Part shown: positions 18,179 through 27,230 of the stretch, one piece after another
Layout: every line of letters begins with the position of its first letter
How positions within the stretch are numbered: the first letter of the stretch is position 1
Assembly (NCBI GenBank): GCA_016936395.1
Contig: JAFGXY010000049.1
Coordinates: 1 to 64,000, forward strand
Source of the DNA: Paracoccaceae bacterium
Lineage (GTDB): Bacteria > Pseudomonadota > Alphaproteobacteria > Rhodobacterales > Rhodobacteraceae
Direction: 5' to 3'
DNA: 64,000 nt
The notes under the pieces: model-generated
What the model saw: only the letters and a program-made list of their open reading frames with translations
What the model was told of the DNA's origin: nothing
Database searches by the model: none
Made by a program: the position numbers and the translations under genes

Positions 18179-18979
18179 GTGGACAGCCTTCTGCTCGCCG
18201 CTGTCCTAGGCCTGCTGGAAGGTCTGACCGAGTTTCTGCCGGTGTCGTCCACCGGGCACTTGCTGCTGGCGGGGCATTTTCTGGGGTTCGACAGCCCGGG
18301 AAACACCTTCGAGGTGGTGATCCAGCTTGGCGCAGTGCTGGCGCTGATCACGCTTTACGCGGCAAAGCTGATCGGACTGGCCCTGAGGGCGCGTCGTGAT
18401 CCGGCGGCGTTAAAAGCGCTGATGTCACTTTTGCTGGCGTTCTTGCCGGCGGTGGTGATTGGCCTTCTGGCGCATGATTTCATCAAGACCGTGCTGTTTG
18501 AAACGCCGGCGCTGATTGCTGTGATGCTGATCCTTGGCGGCATCGTGCTGTTGGTGATCGACCGTCTGGCCCCTGCGCCCCGGCATTTTGATGCAACAGC
18601 CCTGCCCTTGGGCAAGGCGTTCTGGATTGGGGTGTGCCAGTGTCTGGCCATGGTGCCCGGCGTGTCACGGTCGGGGGCGACCATCGTGGGCGCCTTGCTG
18701 ATGGGCGTGGAAAAGCGCGCGGCGGCCGAGTTTTCCTTCCTGCTCAGCCTGCCAACCATGGGCGCGGCAGTGGCCTATGATCTGTATAAATCACGCGATC
18801 TGCTGGACTTTTCGACCGTTGCAGATATCGCTTTGGGCTTTGCCGTTGCCTTTGTCACGGCGGTTCTTGTGGTGCGGGGGTTGTTGGCGTTTCTGGGAAG
18901 CCACGGCTATGCGATCTTTGGCTGGTGGCGAATCATCGTCGGAACCCTGGCCCTGGCGGCGATTTGGGCGGGATTCTAG
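18179..18979 (+). CDS. uppP: Undecaprenyl-diphosphatase UppP (BacA)
   Basis: A 266-residue polytopic membrane enzyme that recycles undecaprenyl pyrophosphate to the lipid carrier for peptidoglycan and O-antigen synthesis. Signature motifs are LEGLTEFLPVSSTGHLLLAG and VPGVSRSGATIVGALLMG. The GTG start is four bases after the previous stop. Length and hydrophobicity are normal. Confidence 0.95.
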   Translation: MDSLLLAAVLGLLEGLTEFLPVSSTGHLLLAGHFLGFDSPGNTFEVVIQLGAVLALITLYAAKLIGLALRARRDPAALKALMSLLLAFLPAVVIGLLAHDFIKTVLFETPALIAVMLILGGIVLLVIDRLAPAPRHFDATALPLGKAFWIGVCQCLAMVPGVSRSGATIVGALLMGVEKRAAAEFSFLLSLPTMGAAVAYDLYKSRDLLDFSTVADIALGFAVAFVTAVLVVRGLLAFLGSHGYAIFGWWRIIVGTLALAAIWAGF

Positions 18980-18995
18980 GCACATAGGTATTGTG

Positions 18996-19077
18996 TGCTG
19001 ACCTAAATTGGCGATGAAACGTCAGATATGCTGACCAAGGTCTGAAAAAAACCTCGATTTAGGTCATAAGTGCTGAC
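18996..19077 (+). promoter_or_regulatory. Repeat-rich control region upstream of gltD
   Basis: Three direct copies of TGCTGAC start at 18996, 19029 and 19071 (spacings 33 and 42 bases). TGACCTAAATTG at 18999-19010 forms an 11-of-12 inverted repeat with CGATTTAGGTCA at 19055-19066. The segment is AT-richer than its surroundings and lies 60-140 bases before the glutamate synthase start. This suggests binding sites for a regulator that loops DNA. The regulator is not identifiable. Confidence 0.55.
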
Positions 19078-19139
19078 TTTTAATCCAATGCGGCCTTGGG
19101 TAAGAAGGCGCACCCGAAATCTGTGTGGGAGATGCAGCC

Positions 19140-20576
19140 GTGGCCACGCAAAAGATGCTCAAGTTTGTGACCGTCGCCAAAGAGACGCCGGAAAAGCGCC
19201 CCGCCGATCTGCGCAACCACGACTTTCACGAGATCTACCGCGAGTTTGCGGCTGAAAAGGCCGCCGAACAGGCCAGCCGGTGCAGCCAGTGTGGTGTGCC
19301 CTATTGCCAGTCGCACTGTCCGTTGCACAACAACATTCCCGACTGGCTGCGCCTGACCGCCGAAGGGCGGCTGGAAGAAGCCTATGAACTGAGCCAGGCC
19401 ACCAACACCTTTCCCGAAATCTGCGGTCGCATCTGCCCGCAAGACCGGCTGTGCGAAGGCAATTGCGTGATCGAACAATCCGGCCATGGCACGGTGACCA
19501 TCGGTTCGGTTGAGAAATACCTGACCGACATCGCGTGGGAAAATGGTTGGGTCAAGCCGATAAAGCCGATGGCAGAGCGCCCAGAAAGCGTGGGTATCAT
19601 CGGTGCGGGGCCTGCCGGGCTTGCGGCCGCCGATGTGCTGCGCCGCCGTGGCTTTCAGGTGACGATCTATGACCGCTACGACCGCGCCGGTGGTTTGCTG
19701 ACCTATGGCATCCCTGGCTTCAAGCTGGAAAAGCCGGTGGTGATGCAGCGGATCGCGCAATTGGAAACCGGCGGTGTGACCTTTGTGCTGAATTGCAACG
19801 TGGGTGTGGACATCAGCTTTGACGCCATTCGTGGCAAGCATGACGCGGTGCTGATCGCCACGGGCGTCTACAAGTCCCGCGATATCGAAGCGCCCGGCGT
19901 TGGGGCGCAAGGTGTTGTCAAGGCGTTGGATTTCCTGACCGCCAGCAACCGCAAGAACTTTGGCGATGATGTGCCCGCATTCGACACGGGTCTGTTGAAT
20001 GCAGCCGGCAAGCGGGTGGTGGTGATCGGCGGCGGCGACACCGCGATGGATTGCGTGCGCACATCCATTCGCCAGGGCGCGGTCAGCGTGAAATGCCTGT
20101 ATCGCCGCGACCGGGCCAACATGCCGGGGTCGCAGCGCGAAGTGCAGAACGCCGAGGAAGAGGGTGTCGAGTTTGTCTGGCTGTCTGCCCCCAAGGGCTT
20201 TACCGGCGGGTCTGTGGTTGAGGGCGTGATGGTGCAGAAGATGCGCCTTGGCGCGCCAGATGCCACGGGCCGCCAGATGCCCGAGGTGATCGAGGGCGCC
20301 GATTATATCGAGCCCGCCGATCTGGTGGTGCAAGCGCTTGGGTTCGAGCCCGAGCCTCTGCCGCAACTGTGGGGCGTGCCCGATCTGGCCGTCACCCGCT
20401 GGGGCACCGTGAAGGCCGATTTCCGCAGCCATGCCACCAGCCTGCCCGGCGTCTATGCCGTCGGGGATATCGTGCGCGGGGCATCCCTGGTGGTCTGGGC
20501 CATTCGCGATGGCCGCGAGGCTGCCGATGCGATCATGGCCTATCTGAATCAGGCCGAGGTTGTTGCGGCAGAGTGA
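19140..20576 (+). CDS. gltD: Glutamate synthase, small subunit
   Basis: A 478-residue FAD/iron-sulfur subunit that passes NADPH electrons to GltB. The N-terminal cysteine clusters are CSQCGVPYCQSHCPLHNN and CGRICPQDRLCEGNC. The FAD-binding motif is GIIGAGPAGLAAADVLRRRG and the NADPH motif VVVIGGGDTAMDCV. The GTG start at 19140 is chosen because GGGAG lies nine bases upstream; GTG 19125 is possible. It precedes a hypothetical gene and gltB on the same strand. Confidence 0.95.
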   Translation: MATQKMLKFVTVAKETPEKRPADLRNHDFHEIYREFAAEKAAEQASRCSQCGVPYCQSHCPLHNNIPDWLRLTAEGRLEEAYELSQATNTFPEICGRICPQDRLCEGNCVIEQSGHGTVTIGSVEKYLTDIAWENGWVKPIKPMAERPESVGIIGAGPAGLAAADVLRRRGFQVTIYDRYDRAGGLLTYGIPGFKLEKPVVMQRIAQLETGGVTFVLNCNVGVDISFDAIRGKHDAVLIATGVYKSRDIEAPGVGAQGVVKALDFLTASNRKNFGDDVPAFDTGLLNAAGKRVVVIGGGDTAMDCVRTSIRQGAVSVKCLYRRDRANMPGSQREVQNAEEEGVEFVWLSAPKGFTGGSVVEGVMVQKMRLGAPDATGRQMPEVIEGADYIEPADLVVQALGFEPEPLPQLWGVPDLAVTRWGTVKADFRSHATSLPGVYAVGDIVRGASLVVWAIRDGREAADAIMAYLNQAEVVAAE

Positions 20577-20689
20577 GGTTTTCCCGTGGTCATCCCGTGC
20601 CACATCCGTGACCACAAGCGGACACGCAACGAGACCATGAGACTGCCTTGAACGTCAGCTTTGCTGCCGCATAATGGAAAGGGAAGACA

Positions 20690-21403
20690 ATGCGATATCT
20701 GCTTCTTGCGCTGACCGTGGCACTGCCGCTTCCCGCTTTTGCCGGGTCTTTCGTGCCGCCCGAAGGCTGCACGACATTCATGACGGTGCAGGCGCGGGCC
20801 TGTCGCGTGTCCAACCATTACAAATGCAGCGCCGATGCCCCGGGCGACCAGTGGCGCGCCGATTTTGACCAGCAGGGACCGTTCTTTGTCAGCCGCATCA
20901 ATGCCGAGGCCGAATGGGTGGAAAGCTTCGATCTGGGGACTGAAATCGGGCGTCAGACGCTGGTTCCCGGCGCGCCGGACCCGGCCTCGTTCAGTGAGCT
21001 GCTGGCCACGGGCACCGATACCTTTGCCTTCGATCTTGAGCATGACGGGGCCGAGCGCACCAAGGTGAACGGCTTTGACACACTGACCGGCCGGACCGTG
21101 GTGATTGATGGCATCACGCTTAGCGAAACGCAATTCGAGTTCACGGAAACCGACCTTGCCGGCACGGTGCTGCGCCAAAGCCGGGGACGCGAATATATTC
21201 ACCGCGACTGGCGGATGTTCTTTGCCGGACCGTCTGAATGGAACGGCGGCGATGGCACATTCCTGCCCAGCGACGGCAGCCCGGTCAACTTTGTCTTTCC
21301 CGGAGAGCCGGGCTTTGAATCGACCGAACCTCTTTACGACTGTGACCCGCTGATGACGCGCGCCACCCCCAGCCAGAAGGATTCTCGCAATGACCATCTA
21401 TGA
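20690..21403 (+). CDS. Secreted protein of unknown function between gltD and gltB
   Basis: A 237-residue protein with a signal peptide (MRYLLLALTVALPLPAFAG) and a strong ribosome binding site (GGAAAGGGAAG). The mature part has four cysteines and no motif I recognise; segments such as EYIHRDWRMFFAGPSEWNGG and GEPGFESTEPLYDCDPLMTR stand out. Its end overlaps gltB by 14 bases, so it is cotranscribed and coupled with glutamate synthase although it is probably periplasmic. I recall a similar arrangement in other Rhodobacterales but cannot check it. Confidence 0.85.
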   Translation: MRYLLLALTVALPLPAFAGSFVPPEGCTTFMTVQARACRVSNHYKCSADAPGDQWRADFDQQGPFFVSRINAEAEWVESFDLGTEIGRQTLVPGAPDPASFSELLATGTDTFAFDLEHDGAERTKVNGFDTLTGRTVVIDGITLSETQFEFTETDLAGTVLRQSRGREYIHRDWRMFFAGPSEWNGGDGTFLPSDGSPVNFVFPGEPGFESTEPLYDCDPLMTRATPSQKDSRNDHL

Positions 21404-24400
21404 CGACGCCTGGGTGAAGGCCGAAGAAGCAAAGCGCGCCTGGCTGGACGCGAACGGTCTGTACAAGGCGGATGATGAACATGCCTCGTGCGGGGTGGGT
21501 CTGGTGGTTGCCGTGTCGGGCGTGCCCAGCCGCAAGGTGGTGGAAAACGGCATCAACGCGCTGAAGGCCGTGTGGCACCGTGGCGCGGTCGATGCCGATG
21601 GCAAGACCGGCGATGGCGCGGGCATTCATGTGCAGATTCCGGTGCGGTTCTTTTACAACGTGATCCGCCGCACCGGACACGAGCCGGACATGGACAAGCT
21701 GGTGGCCGTGGGTCAGGTGTTTTTGCCGCGCACCGATTTCGGCGCGCAGGAACGCTGCCGGACCATCGTGGAAACCGAAGTGTTGCGGATGGGCCATTAC
21801 ATCTATGGCTGGCGGCACGTGCCGGTGGACACGTCGGTTTTGGGCGACAAAGCCAATGCGACCCGGCCCGAGATCGAACAGATCCTGATCCGCTGCGAAA
21901 AGGACATCGACGCCGAGGCGTTCGAGCGGGAACTTTACATCATCCGCCGCCGGATCGAAAAGGCCGCCGTGGCTGCACAGATTCAGGGCCTTTACCTGTG
22001 CAGCCTGTCGTGCCGGTCAATCATCTACAAGGGCATGATGCTGGCGGAACAGGTGGCGACCTTCTACCCCGACCTGATGGATGACCGGTTCGAGAGCGCC
22101 TTTGCCATCTATCACCAGCGCTATTCGACGAACACCTTCCCGCAGTGGTGGCTGGCCCAGCCGTTCCGCATGTTGGCCCACAACGGCGAGATCAACACGC
22201 TGAAGGGCAACGTAAACTGGATGAAGTCGCACGAAATCCGGATGGCCAGCAGCACCTTTGGCGATGCGGCCGAAGACATCAAGCCGATCATCCCGTCGGG
22301 TGCGTCGGATTCCGGCGCGCTGGATGCGGTGTTTGAAGTGCTGGTGCGCTCGGGCCGGTCGGCCCCGATGGCGAAAACCATGCTGGTGCCCGAGGCTTGG
22401 TCGAAATCGACCATCGACCTGCCGAAGCCCTGGCAAGACATGTATGCCTATTGCAACGCGGTGATGGAGCCGTGGGATGGCCCTGCTGCCCTTGCGATGA
22501 CCGATGGCCGCTGGGTCTGTGGCGGGCTTGACCGCAACGGCCTGCGCCCGATGCGCTATGTGGTGACCGGCGATGGCATGCTGATCGCCGGGTCAGAAGC
22601 TGGCATGGTGCCGGTGGATGAAACCACGGTGGTTGAAAAAGGCGCGTTGGGGCCGGGTCAGATGATTGCCGTCGATATGAAGGATGGCAAACTGTATCAC
22701 GACGCCGAGATGAAAAACCGCCTGTCAGCAGCAAACCCTTACAGCGAGTGGATCGAAAAGGTGGTCGATCTGAACAGCCTGCTGCGCGACGTTCCGGAAA
22801 AGGCGCTGTTCGAAGGGGCCGAGCTGCGCAAGCGTCAGATTGCGGCGGGCCTGACGGTGGAAGAGCTTGAACAGGTTCTGGCCCCGATGGCCGAAGACGG
22901 CAAGGAAATGATCGCCTCGATGGGCGATGACACGCCGGCTGCGGTGCTGTCGTCGGTCTATCGTCCGCTGTCGCATTTCTTCCGGCAGAACTTTTCGCAG
23001 GTCACCAACCCGCCGATTGACAGCTTGCGCGAAAGCCGGGTGATGAGCTTGAAGACACGGTTCGGCAACCTGAAGAACGTGCTGGAGGAAAACAGCAGCC
23101 AGACCGAAATTCTTGTTTTGGAAAGCCCTTTCATCGCCAACGCCGAATTTGACGTGATGGTGGACCATTTCGGAGAACAGGTCGCCTTCATCGACTGCAC
23201 CTTCCCCGCCACGCCGGGGCTGGACGATCTGCGCCAAGGGCTGGAGCGTATCCGCGCCGAGGCCGAAGATGCCGTGCGGTCGGGCGCAAGCCATCTGGTG
23301 CTGACCGATGAATACCAATCGCCGGAAAAGGTGGCGATGCCGATGATCCTTGCCACCAGTGCGGTGCATTCCTGGCTGACGCGCAAGGGGTTGCGCACCT
23401 TTTGTTCCGTCAATGTGCGGTCGGCGGAATGTATCGACCCGCATTACTTTGCGGTGCTGATCGGCAGCGGTGCCACCACGGTGAACGCATACCTTGCACA
23501 AGACAGCATTGCCGACCGCATCAACCGCGGTCTGCTGGAGGGGAGCCTGACCGACGCAATGCGGCGCTATCGCGATGCCATCGACGCAGGTTTGCTGAAA
23601 ATCATGTCGAAGATGGGCATTTCGGTGATCTCGTCCTATCGCGGCGGGCTGAACTTTGAGGCCGTTGGCCTGAGCCGGGCCATGGTTGCCGAATACTTCC
23701 CCGGCATGCACAGCCGGATTTCCGGCATCGGCCTGCACGGCATCGAGCAGAAGCTGGAAGAGGTGCATGCCAAGGGCTGGCTGGGCGGGTCTGACGTGCT
23801 GCCGATTGGCGGCTTTTACAAGGCGCGGCGGTCCGGCGAAAAGCACGCTTGGGAAGCGCAGACGATGCACATGCTGCAATCGGCCTGTGACCGCGCCAGC
23901 TATGACATCTGGAAGCAATACAGCGCCGCGATGCGGGCCAACCCGCCGATTCACATCCGCGACCTGCTGGACATAAAGCCCTTGGGCAAGCCGGTGCCGA
24001 TTGAAGAGGTGGAAAGCATCACCAGCATCCGCAAGCGGTTTGTGACGCCGGGCATGTCGCTGGGGGCCCTGGGCCCCGAGGCGCACAAGACCCTGAACGT
24101 GGCGATGAACCGGATCGGGGCCAAGTCGGACAGTGGCGAGGGTGGCGAAGACCCGGCGCATTTCCTGCCCGAACCCAATGGCGACAATCCATCGGCCAAG
24201 ATCAAGCAGGTGGCCTCGGGGCGGTTTGGCGTGACTGCTGAATACCTGAACGCGTGTGAGGAATTGGAGATCAAGGTCGCCCAAGGCGCCAAGCCCGGCG
24301 AAGGCGGCCAACTTCCGGGGATGAAGGTCACGGAATTGATCGCGCGCCTGCGGCACAGCACCAAGGGCGTGACGCTGATCAGCCCGCCGCCGCACCACGA

Positions 24401-25928
24401 CATCTATTCCATCGAAGACCTTGCGCAGTTGATCTATGACCTCAAGCAGATCAACCCACGCGCCAAGGTGACGGTGAAACTGGTGTCGTCGTCGGGCGTC
24501 GGCACGATTGCGGCGGGCGTGGCCAAGGCCAAGGCCGATATCATCCTGATCTCGGGCCACAACGGCGGGACCGGGGCGTCGCCGGGGACGTCGATCAAAT
24601 ACGCCGGCCTGCCGTGGGAAATGGGCCTGACCGAGGCGCATCAGGTGCTGAGCATGAACAACCTGCGTGAGCGGGTGACGCTGCGCACCGACGGCGGCTT
24701 GCGCACAGGGCGTGATATCGTGATGGCGGCGATGATGGGGGCCGAGGAATACGGCATCGGCACCGCCGCGTTGATCGCCATGGGTTGCATCATGGTGCGT
24801 CAGTGCCAAAGCAACACCTGCCCGGTCGGCGTCTGCACCCAGAACGAAGAGTTGCGCAAGAAGTTCACCGGCACCGCCGACAAGGTGGTGAACCTGATCA
24901 CCTTCTATGCGCAGGAAGTGCGTGAGTTGCTGGCCAGCATCGGCGCGCGGTCGATGGATGAAATCATCGGCCGGGCCGACCTGTTGACCCAAGTCAGCCG
25001 GGGAGCGGCAAATCTGGATGATCTGGACCTGAATCCGCTGCTGATCGCCGTAGATAGCGCGCATCGCATCACCTATGACCGGTCCAAGCCGCGCAATGCG
25101 GTGCCCGACACGTTGGATGCCGAAATCATCCGCGATGGCGCGCGGTTCTTTGAAGACGGCGAAAAGATGCAACTGTCCTATGCCGTGCGCAACACCCACC
25201 GGACCATCGGCACGCGCGCCTCCAGCCATATCGTGCGCAAGTTCGGCATGCGCAACAACCTGCAAACCGACCATCTGACGGTCAAGCTGACCGGCAATGC
25301 CGGGCAATCGCTGGGGGCCTTCGCGGTCAAGGGGTTGAAGCTGGAGGTGATGGGCGATGCCAACGACTATGTCGGCAAGGGCCTGTCGGGCGGCACAATC
25401 GTGGTGCGGCCGATGATGTCGTCGCCGCTGGAGGCATCGGAAAACACCATCATCGGCAACACGGTGCTGTATGGCGCAACAGACGGCTTCCTTTATGCCT
25501 GCGGCCGGGCGGGCGAGCGCTTTGCCGTGCGCAACTCGGGGGCATCGGTGGTGGTTGAAGGTTGCGGGTCAAACGGCTGCGAATACATGACCGGCGGCGT
25601 GGCGGTGATCCTTGGCCGGATCGGGGCCAACTTTGGTGCCGGCATGACCGGAGGCATGGCCTACCTGTATGATCCGACCGGCGCGGCCGAGGCTCTGATC
25701 AACCTTGAAAGCCTTGTCACCTGCGCTGTCAGCCACCCGCATTGGGAGGCGCAGGTGAAGGGCCTGATCGAAGCCCATGTGCGCGAAACCGGCAGCCGCA
25801 AGGCCGCGTCTATCCTTGCCAACTGGGCGTCCGAACGGGCGAACTTCTTGCAGATTTGCCCGAAGGAAATGCTGGTCCACCTGCCGCATCCGCTGAGCGA
25901 CGAAGCGGCGAAGGTTCCGGCAGAGTAA
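21390..25928 (+). CDS. gltB: Glutamate synthase, large subunit
   Basis: A 1512-residue enzyme transferring the glutamine amide nitrogen to 2-oxoglutarate. The N-terminal class II amidotransferase nucleophile is Cys34 in DEHASCGVGLVVAV after a short propeptide. The central and FMN-binding synthase domain contains KVTVKLVSSSGVGTIAAGVA and GHNGGTGASPGTSIKYAG. The 3Fe-4S site is in CIMVRQCQSNTCPVGVC. The C-terminal glycine-rich beta-helix is normal (GKGLSGGTIVV, GNTVLYGATDGFLY). It overlaps the preceding gene by 14 bases and ends before a strong terminator. Confidence 0.98.
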   Translation: MTIYDDAWVKAEEAKRAWLDANGLYKADDEHASCGVGLVVAVSGVPSRKVVENGINALKAVWHRGAVDADGKTGDGAGIHVQIPVRFFYNVIRRTGHEPDMDKLVAVGQVFLPRTDFGAQERCRTIVETEVLRMGHYIYGWRHVPVDTSVLGDKANATRPEIEQILIRCEKDIDAEAFERELYIIRRRIEKAAVAAQIQGLYLCSLSCRSIIYKGMMLAEQVATFYPDLMDDRFESAFAIYHQRYSTNTFPQWWLAQPFRMLAHNGEINTLKGNVNWMKSHEIRMASSTFGDAAEDIKPIIPSGASDSGALDAVFEVLVRSGRSAPMAKTMLVPEAWSKSTIDLPKPWQDMYAYCNAVMEPWDGPAALAMTDGRWVCGGLDRNGLRPMRYVVTGDGMLIAGSEAGMVPVDETTVVEKGALGPGQMIAVDMKDGKLYHDAEMKNRLSAANPYSEWIEKVVDLNSLLRDVPEKALFEGAELRKRQIAAGLTVEELEQVLAPMAEDGKEMIASMGDDTPAAVLSSVYRPLSHFFRQNFSQVTNPPIDSLRESRVMSLKTRFGNLKNVLEENSSQTEILVLESPFIANAEFDVMVDHFGEQVAFIDCTFPATPGLDDLRQGLERIRAEAEDAVRSGASHLVLTDEYQSPEKVAMPMILATSAVHSWLTRKGLRTFCSVNVRSAECIDPHYFAVLIGSGATTVNAYLAQDSIADRINRGLLEGSLTDAMRRYRDAIDAGLLKIMSKMGISVISSYRGGLNFEAVGLSRAMVAEYFPGMHSRISGIGLHGIEQKLEEVHAKGWLGGSDVLPIGGFYKARRSGEKHAWEAQTMHMLQSACDRASYDIWKQYSAAMRANPPIHIRDLLDIKPLGKPVPIEEVESITSIRKRFVTPGMSLGALGPEAHKTLNVAMNRIGAKSDSGEGGEDPAHFLPEPNGDNPSAKIKQVASGRFGVTAEYLNACEELEIKVAQGAKPGEGGQLPGMKVTELIARLRHSTKGVTLISPPPHHDIYSIEDLAQLIYDLKQINPRAKVTVKLVSSSGVGTIAAGVAKAKADIILISGHNGGTGASPGTSIKYAGLPWEMGLTEAHQVLSMNNLRERVTLRTDGGLRTGRDIVMAAMMGAEEYGIGTAALIAMGCIMVRQCQSNTCPVGVCTQNEELRKKFTGTADKVVNLITFYAQEVRELLASIGARSMDEIIGRADLLTQVSRGAANLDDLDLNPLLIAVDSAHRITYDRSKPRNAVPDTLDAEIIRDGARFFEDGEKMQLSYAVRNTHRTIGTRASSHIVRKFGMRNNLQTDHLTVKLTGNAGQSLGAFAVKGLKLEVMGDANDYVGKGLSGGTIVVRPMMSSPLEASENTIIGNTVLYGATDGFLYACGRAGERFAVRNSGASVVVEGCGSNGCEYMTGGVAVILGRIGANFGAGMTGGMAYLYDPTGAAEALINLESLVTCAVSHPHWEAQVKGLIEAHVRETGSRKAASILANWASERANFLQICPKEMLVHLPHPLSDEAAKVPAE

Positions 25929-25945
25929 CAACTGCAACGAAAGCC

Positions 25946-25975
25946 ATGCGGCCCCTGCCTGCGCGGGGGCCGCAT
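25946..25975. terminator. Terminator after gltB
   Basis: A perfect 10-bp stem, ATGCGGCCCC/GGGGCCGCAT, closes a 10-base loop and is followed by GTGTTTTC on the plus strand. It lies between convergent gltB and the DUF4342 gene and may serve both. Confidence 0.82.
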
Positions 25976-25981
25976 GTGTTT

Positions 25982-26317
25982 TCAGGCACCGTCTTCGGCA
26001 TCATCGGGCTTTTTTGCCGCGGCATCCGCGTCGCGTTCCACCTCGATGTGCACCTTGGACACCATCGCCGCGATCACGCCAATGACGGCAAGCCAAGGTG
26101 CGGCCAGCACCACCACGCCGCCTGCAATGGCACCGACCGTGACGGGCATTTCCAGTGTGAAATCGTCACCAGCACGAAGCCGCAATGTGCGGACATTGCC
26201 GTGGTGGATCAGATCTTTGACCTTTTCGATCAATTGGCCCCCGGTCACCTCGATCACCTCTGTGAAGGTGCGTCTGGGTGTGTCTTCCGGCGGTGGGGTT
26301 TCGGGTCTGTCGGTCAT
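25982..26317 (-). CDS. DUF4342 domain protein
   Basis: A 111-residue protein. The ATG at 26317 has a near-perfect ribosome binding site (AAAGGAGAG). After a Pro-rich N-terminus, FTEVIEVTGGQLIEKVKDLI followed by GNVRTLRLR is the DUF4342 pattern; a Gly/Val-rich hydrophobic segment (about 65-90, TVGAIAGGVVVLAAPWLAVI) suggests membrane association. The tail is charged. Function unknown in the family. Confidence 0.87.
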   Translation of the reverse strand: MTDRPETPPPEDTPRRTFTEVIEVTGGQLIEKVKDLIHHGNVRTLRLRAGDDFTLEMPVTVGAIAGGVVVLAAPWLAVIGVIAAMVSKVHIEVERDADAAAKKPDDAEDGA

Positions 26318-26500
26318 GTCGACTCTCCTTTGTGGGTCTGCTGTCAAACCCGAACGCGAGTATACCCCAGTGCTGCAAGGGCGTGATGACAGGGATCGGG
26401 CCCGGACAAGGATGAGCCATTTCCTGCCCATGCCACCGCCCCGGCACTGGCGGCTTCGACGGGTTGACCCCGGGACCAGCTTCATGGCTATGGTGGTGGC

Positions 26501-27223
26501 ATGGTCGTTAAAACAAAACCGAAGAAAGCCGTGGCATCGCCCGAGCCCAAGCCTGCGCTGATGAAGCGGGTCGCGCGCTGGGGTCTGCGCGGCGCTGCGG
26601 GCATTGTTGGATTTTTTGCCCTGTGGGTGGTGCTGTTTTCCTTTCTCAACCCCCCCGTCAACATCTACCAGTTGCAAGAGTCCGCGCGTCTGGGCGGGGT
26701 TCAGCGCGACTGGGTGTCATGGGACGAGATTGCCCCGGTCATGGGCCGGTCGGCGGTGGCGGCCGAGGATGCCAATTTCTGCCTGCACTGGGGCTTTGAC
26801 ATGACTGCCATTCGCGCAGCGGTGGCGCAGGGTGGCAACCGCGGGGCCTCAACCATCACGCAGCAGGTGGTGAAGAACGTGTTTCTGTGGCACGGGCGGT
26901 CGTGGTTGCGCAAGGCGATGGAGGCGGTTCTGACCCCTGCTGTGGAACTGGTCTGGTCCAAGCAGCGCATTCTGGAAGTCTATCTGAACGTGGCCGAGTT
27001 TGATGAAGGCGTGTTCGGTGTTCAGGCGGCGGCGCGACATTACTTCAATGTCGATGCCCGTGATCTGAGCGCGCTGCAGGCCGCGCGGCTGGCCTCGGTC
27101 CTGCCCGATCCAAAGGGCCGCAATGCCGCCAAGCCGGGGCCGTTTGTCCGGCGCAAGACCGCTCAGGTGATCAGTGGCGCCGAGACGATCAAGGCCGATG
27201 GCCGGTCAGCCTGTTTCGAATGA
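26501..27223 (+). CDS. mtgA: Monofunctional biosynthetic peptidoglycan transglycosylase
   Basis: A 240-residue GT51 enzyme polymerising lipid II into glycan strands. An N-terminal membrane anchor (about 30-50, GAAGIVGFFALWVVLFSFLN) precedes the catalytic domain. The catalytic glutamates are in AAEDANFCLHWGFD and in the QQVVKNVFLW-to-LEVYLNVAEFDEGVFGVQAA region. The C-terminus ends shortly after the GT51 domain, with no transpeptidase domain. It is convergent with cbbR, whose end is eight bases away. Confidence 0.95.
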   Translation: MVVKTKPKKAVASPEPKPALMKRVARWGLRGAAGIVGFFALWVVLFSFLNPPVNIYQLQESARLGGVQRDWVSWDEIAPVMGRSAVAAEDANFCLHWGFDMTAIRAAVAQGGNRGASTITQQVVKNVFLWHGRSWLRKAMEAVLTPAVELVWSKQRILEVYLNVAEFDEGVFGVQAAARHYFNVDARDLSALQAARLASVLPDPKGRNAAKPGPFVRRKTAQVISGAETIKADGRSACFE

Positions 27224-27230
27224 CCCCCGG

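Noticed and set aside
22725-25307. An 860-codon open frame on the minus strand opposite gltB
   Set aside because: An antisense shadow of gltB: composition rich in His, Gln and Arg with no motif, while gltB is intact across the region.
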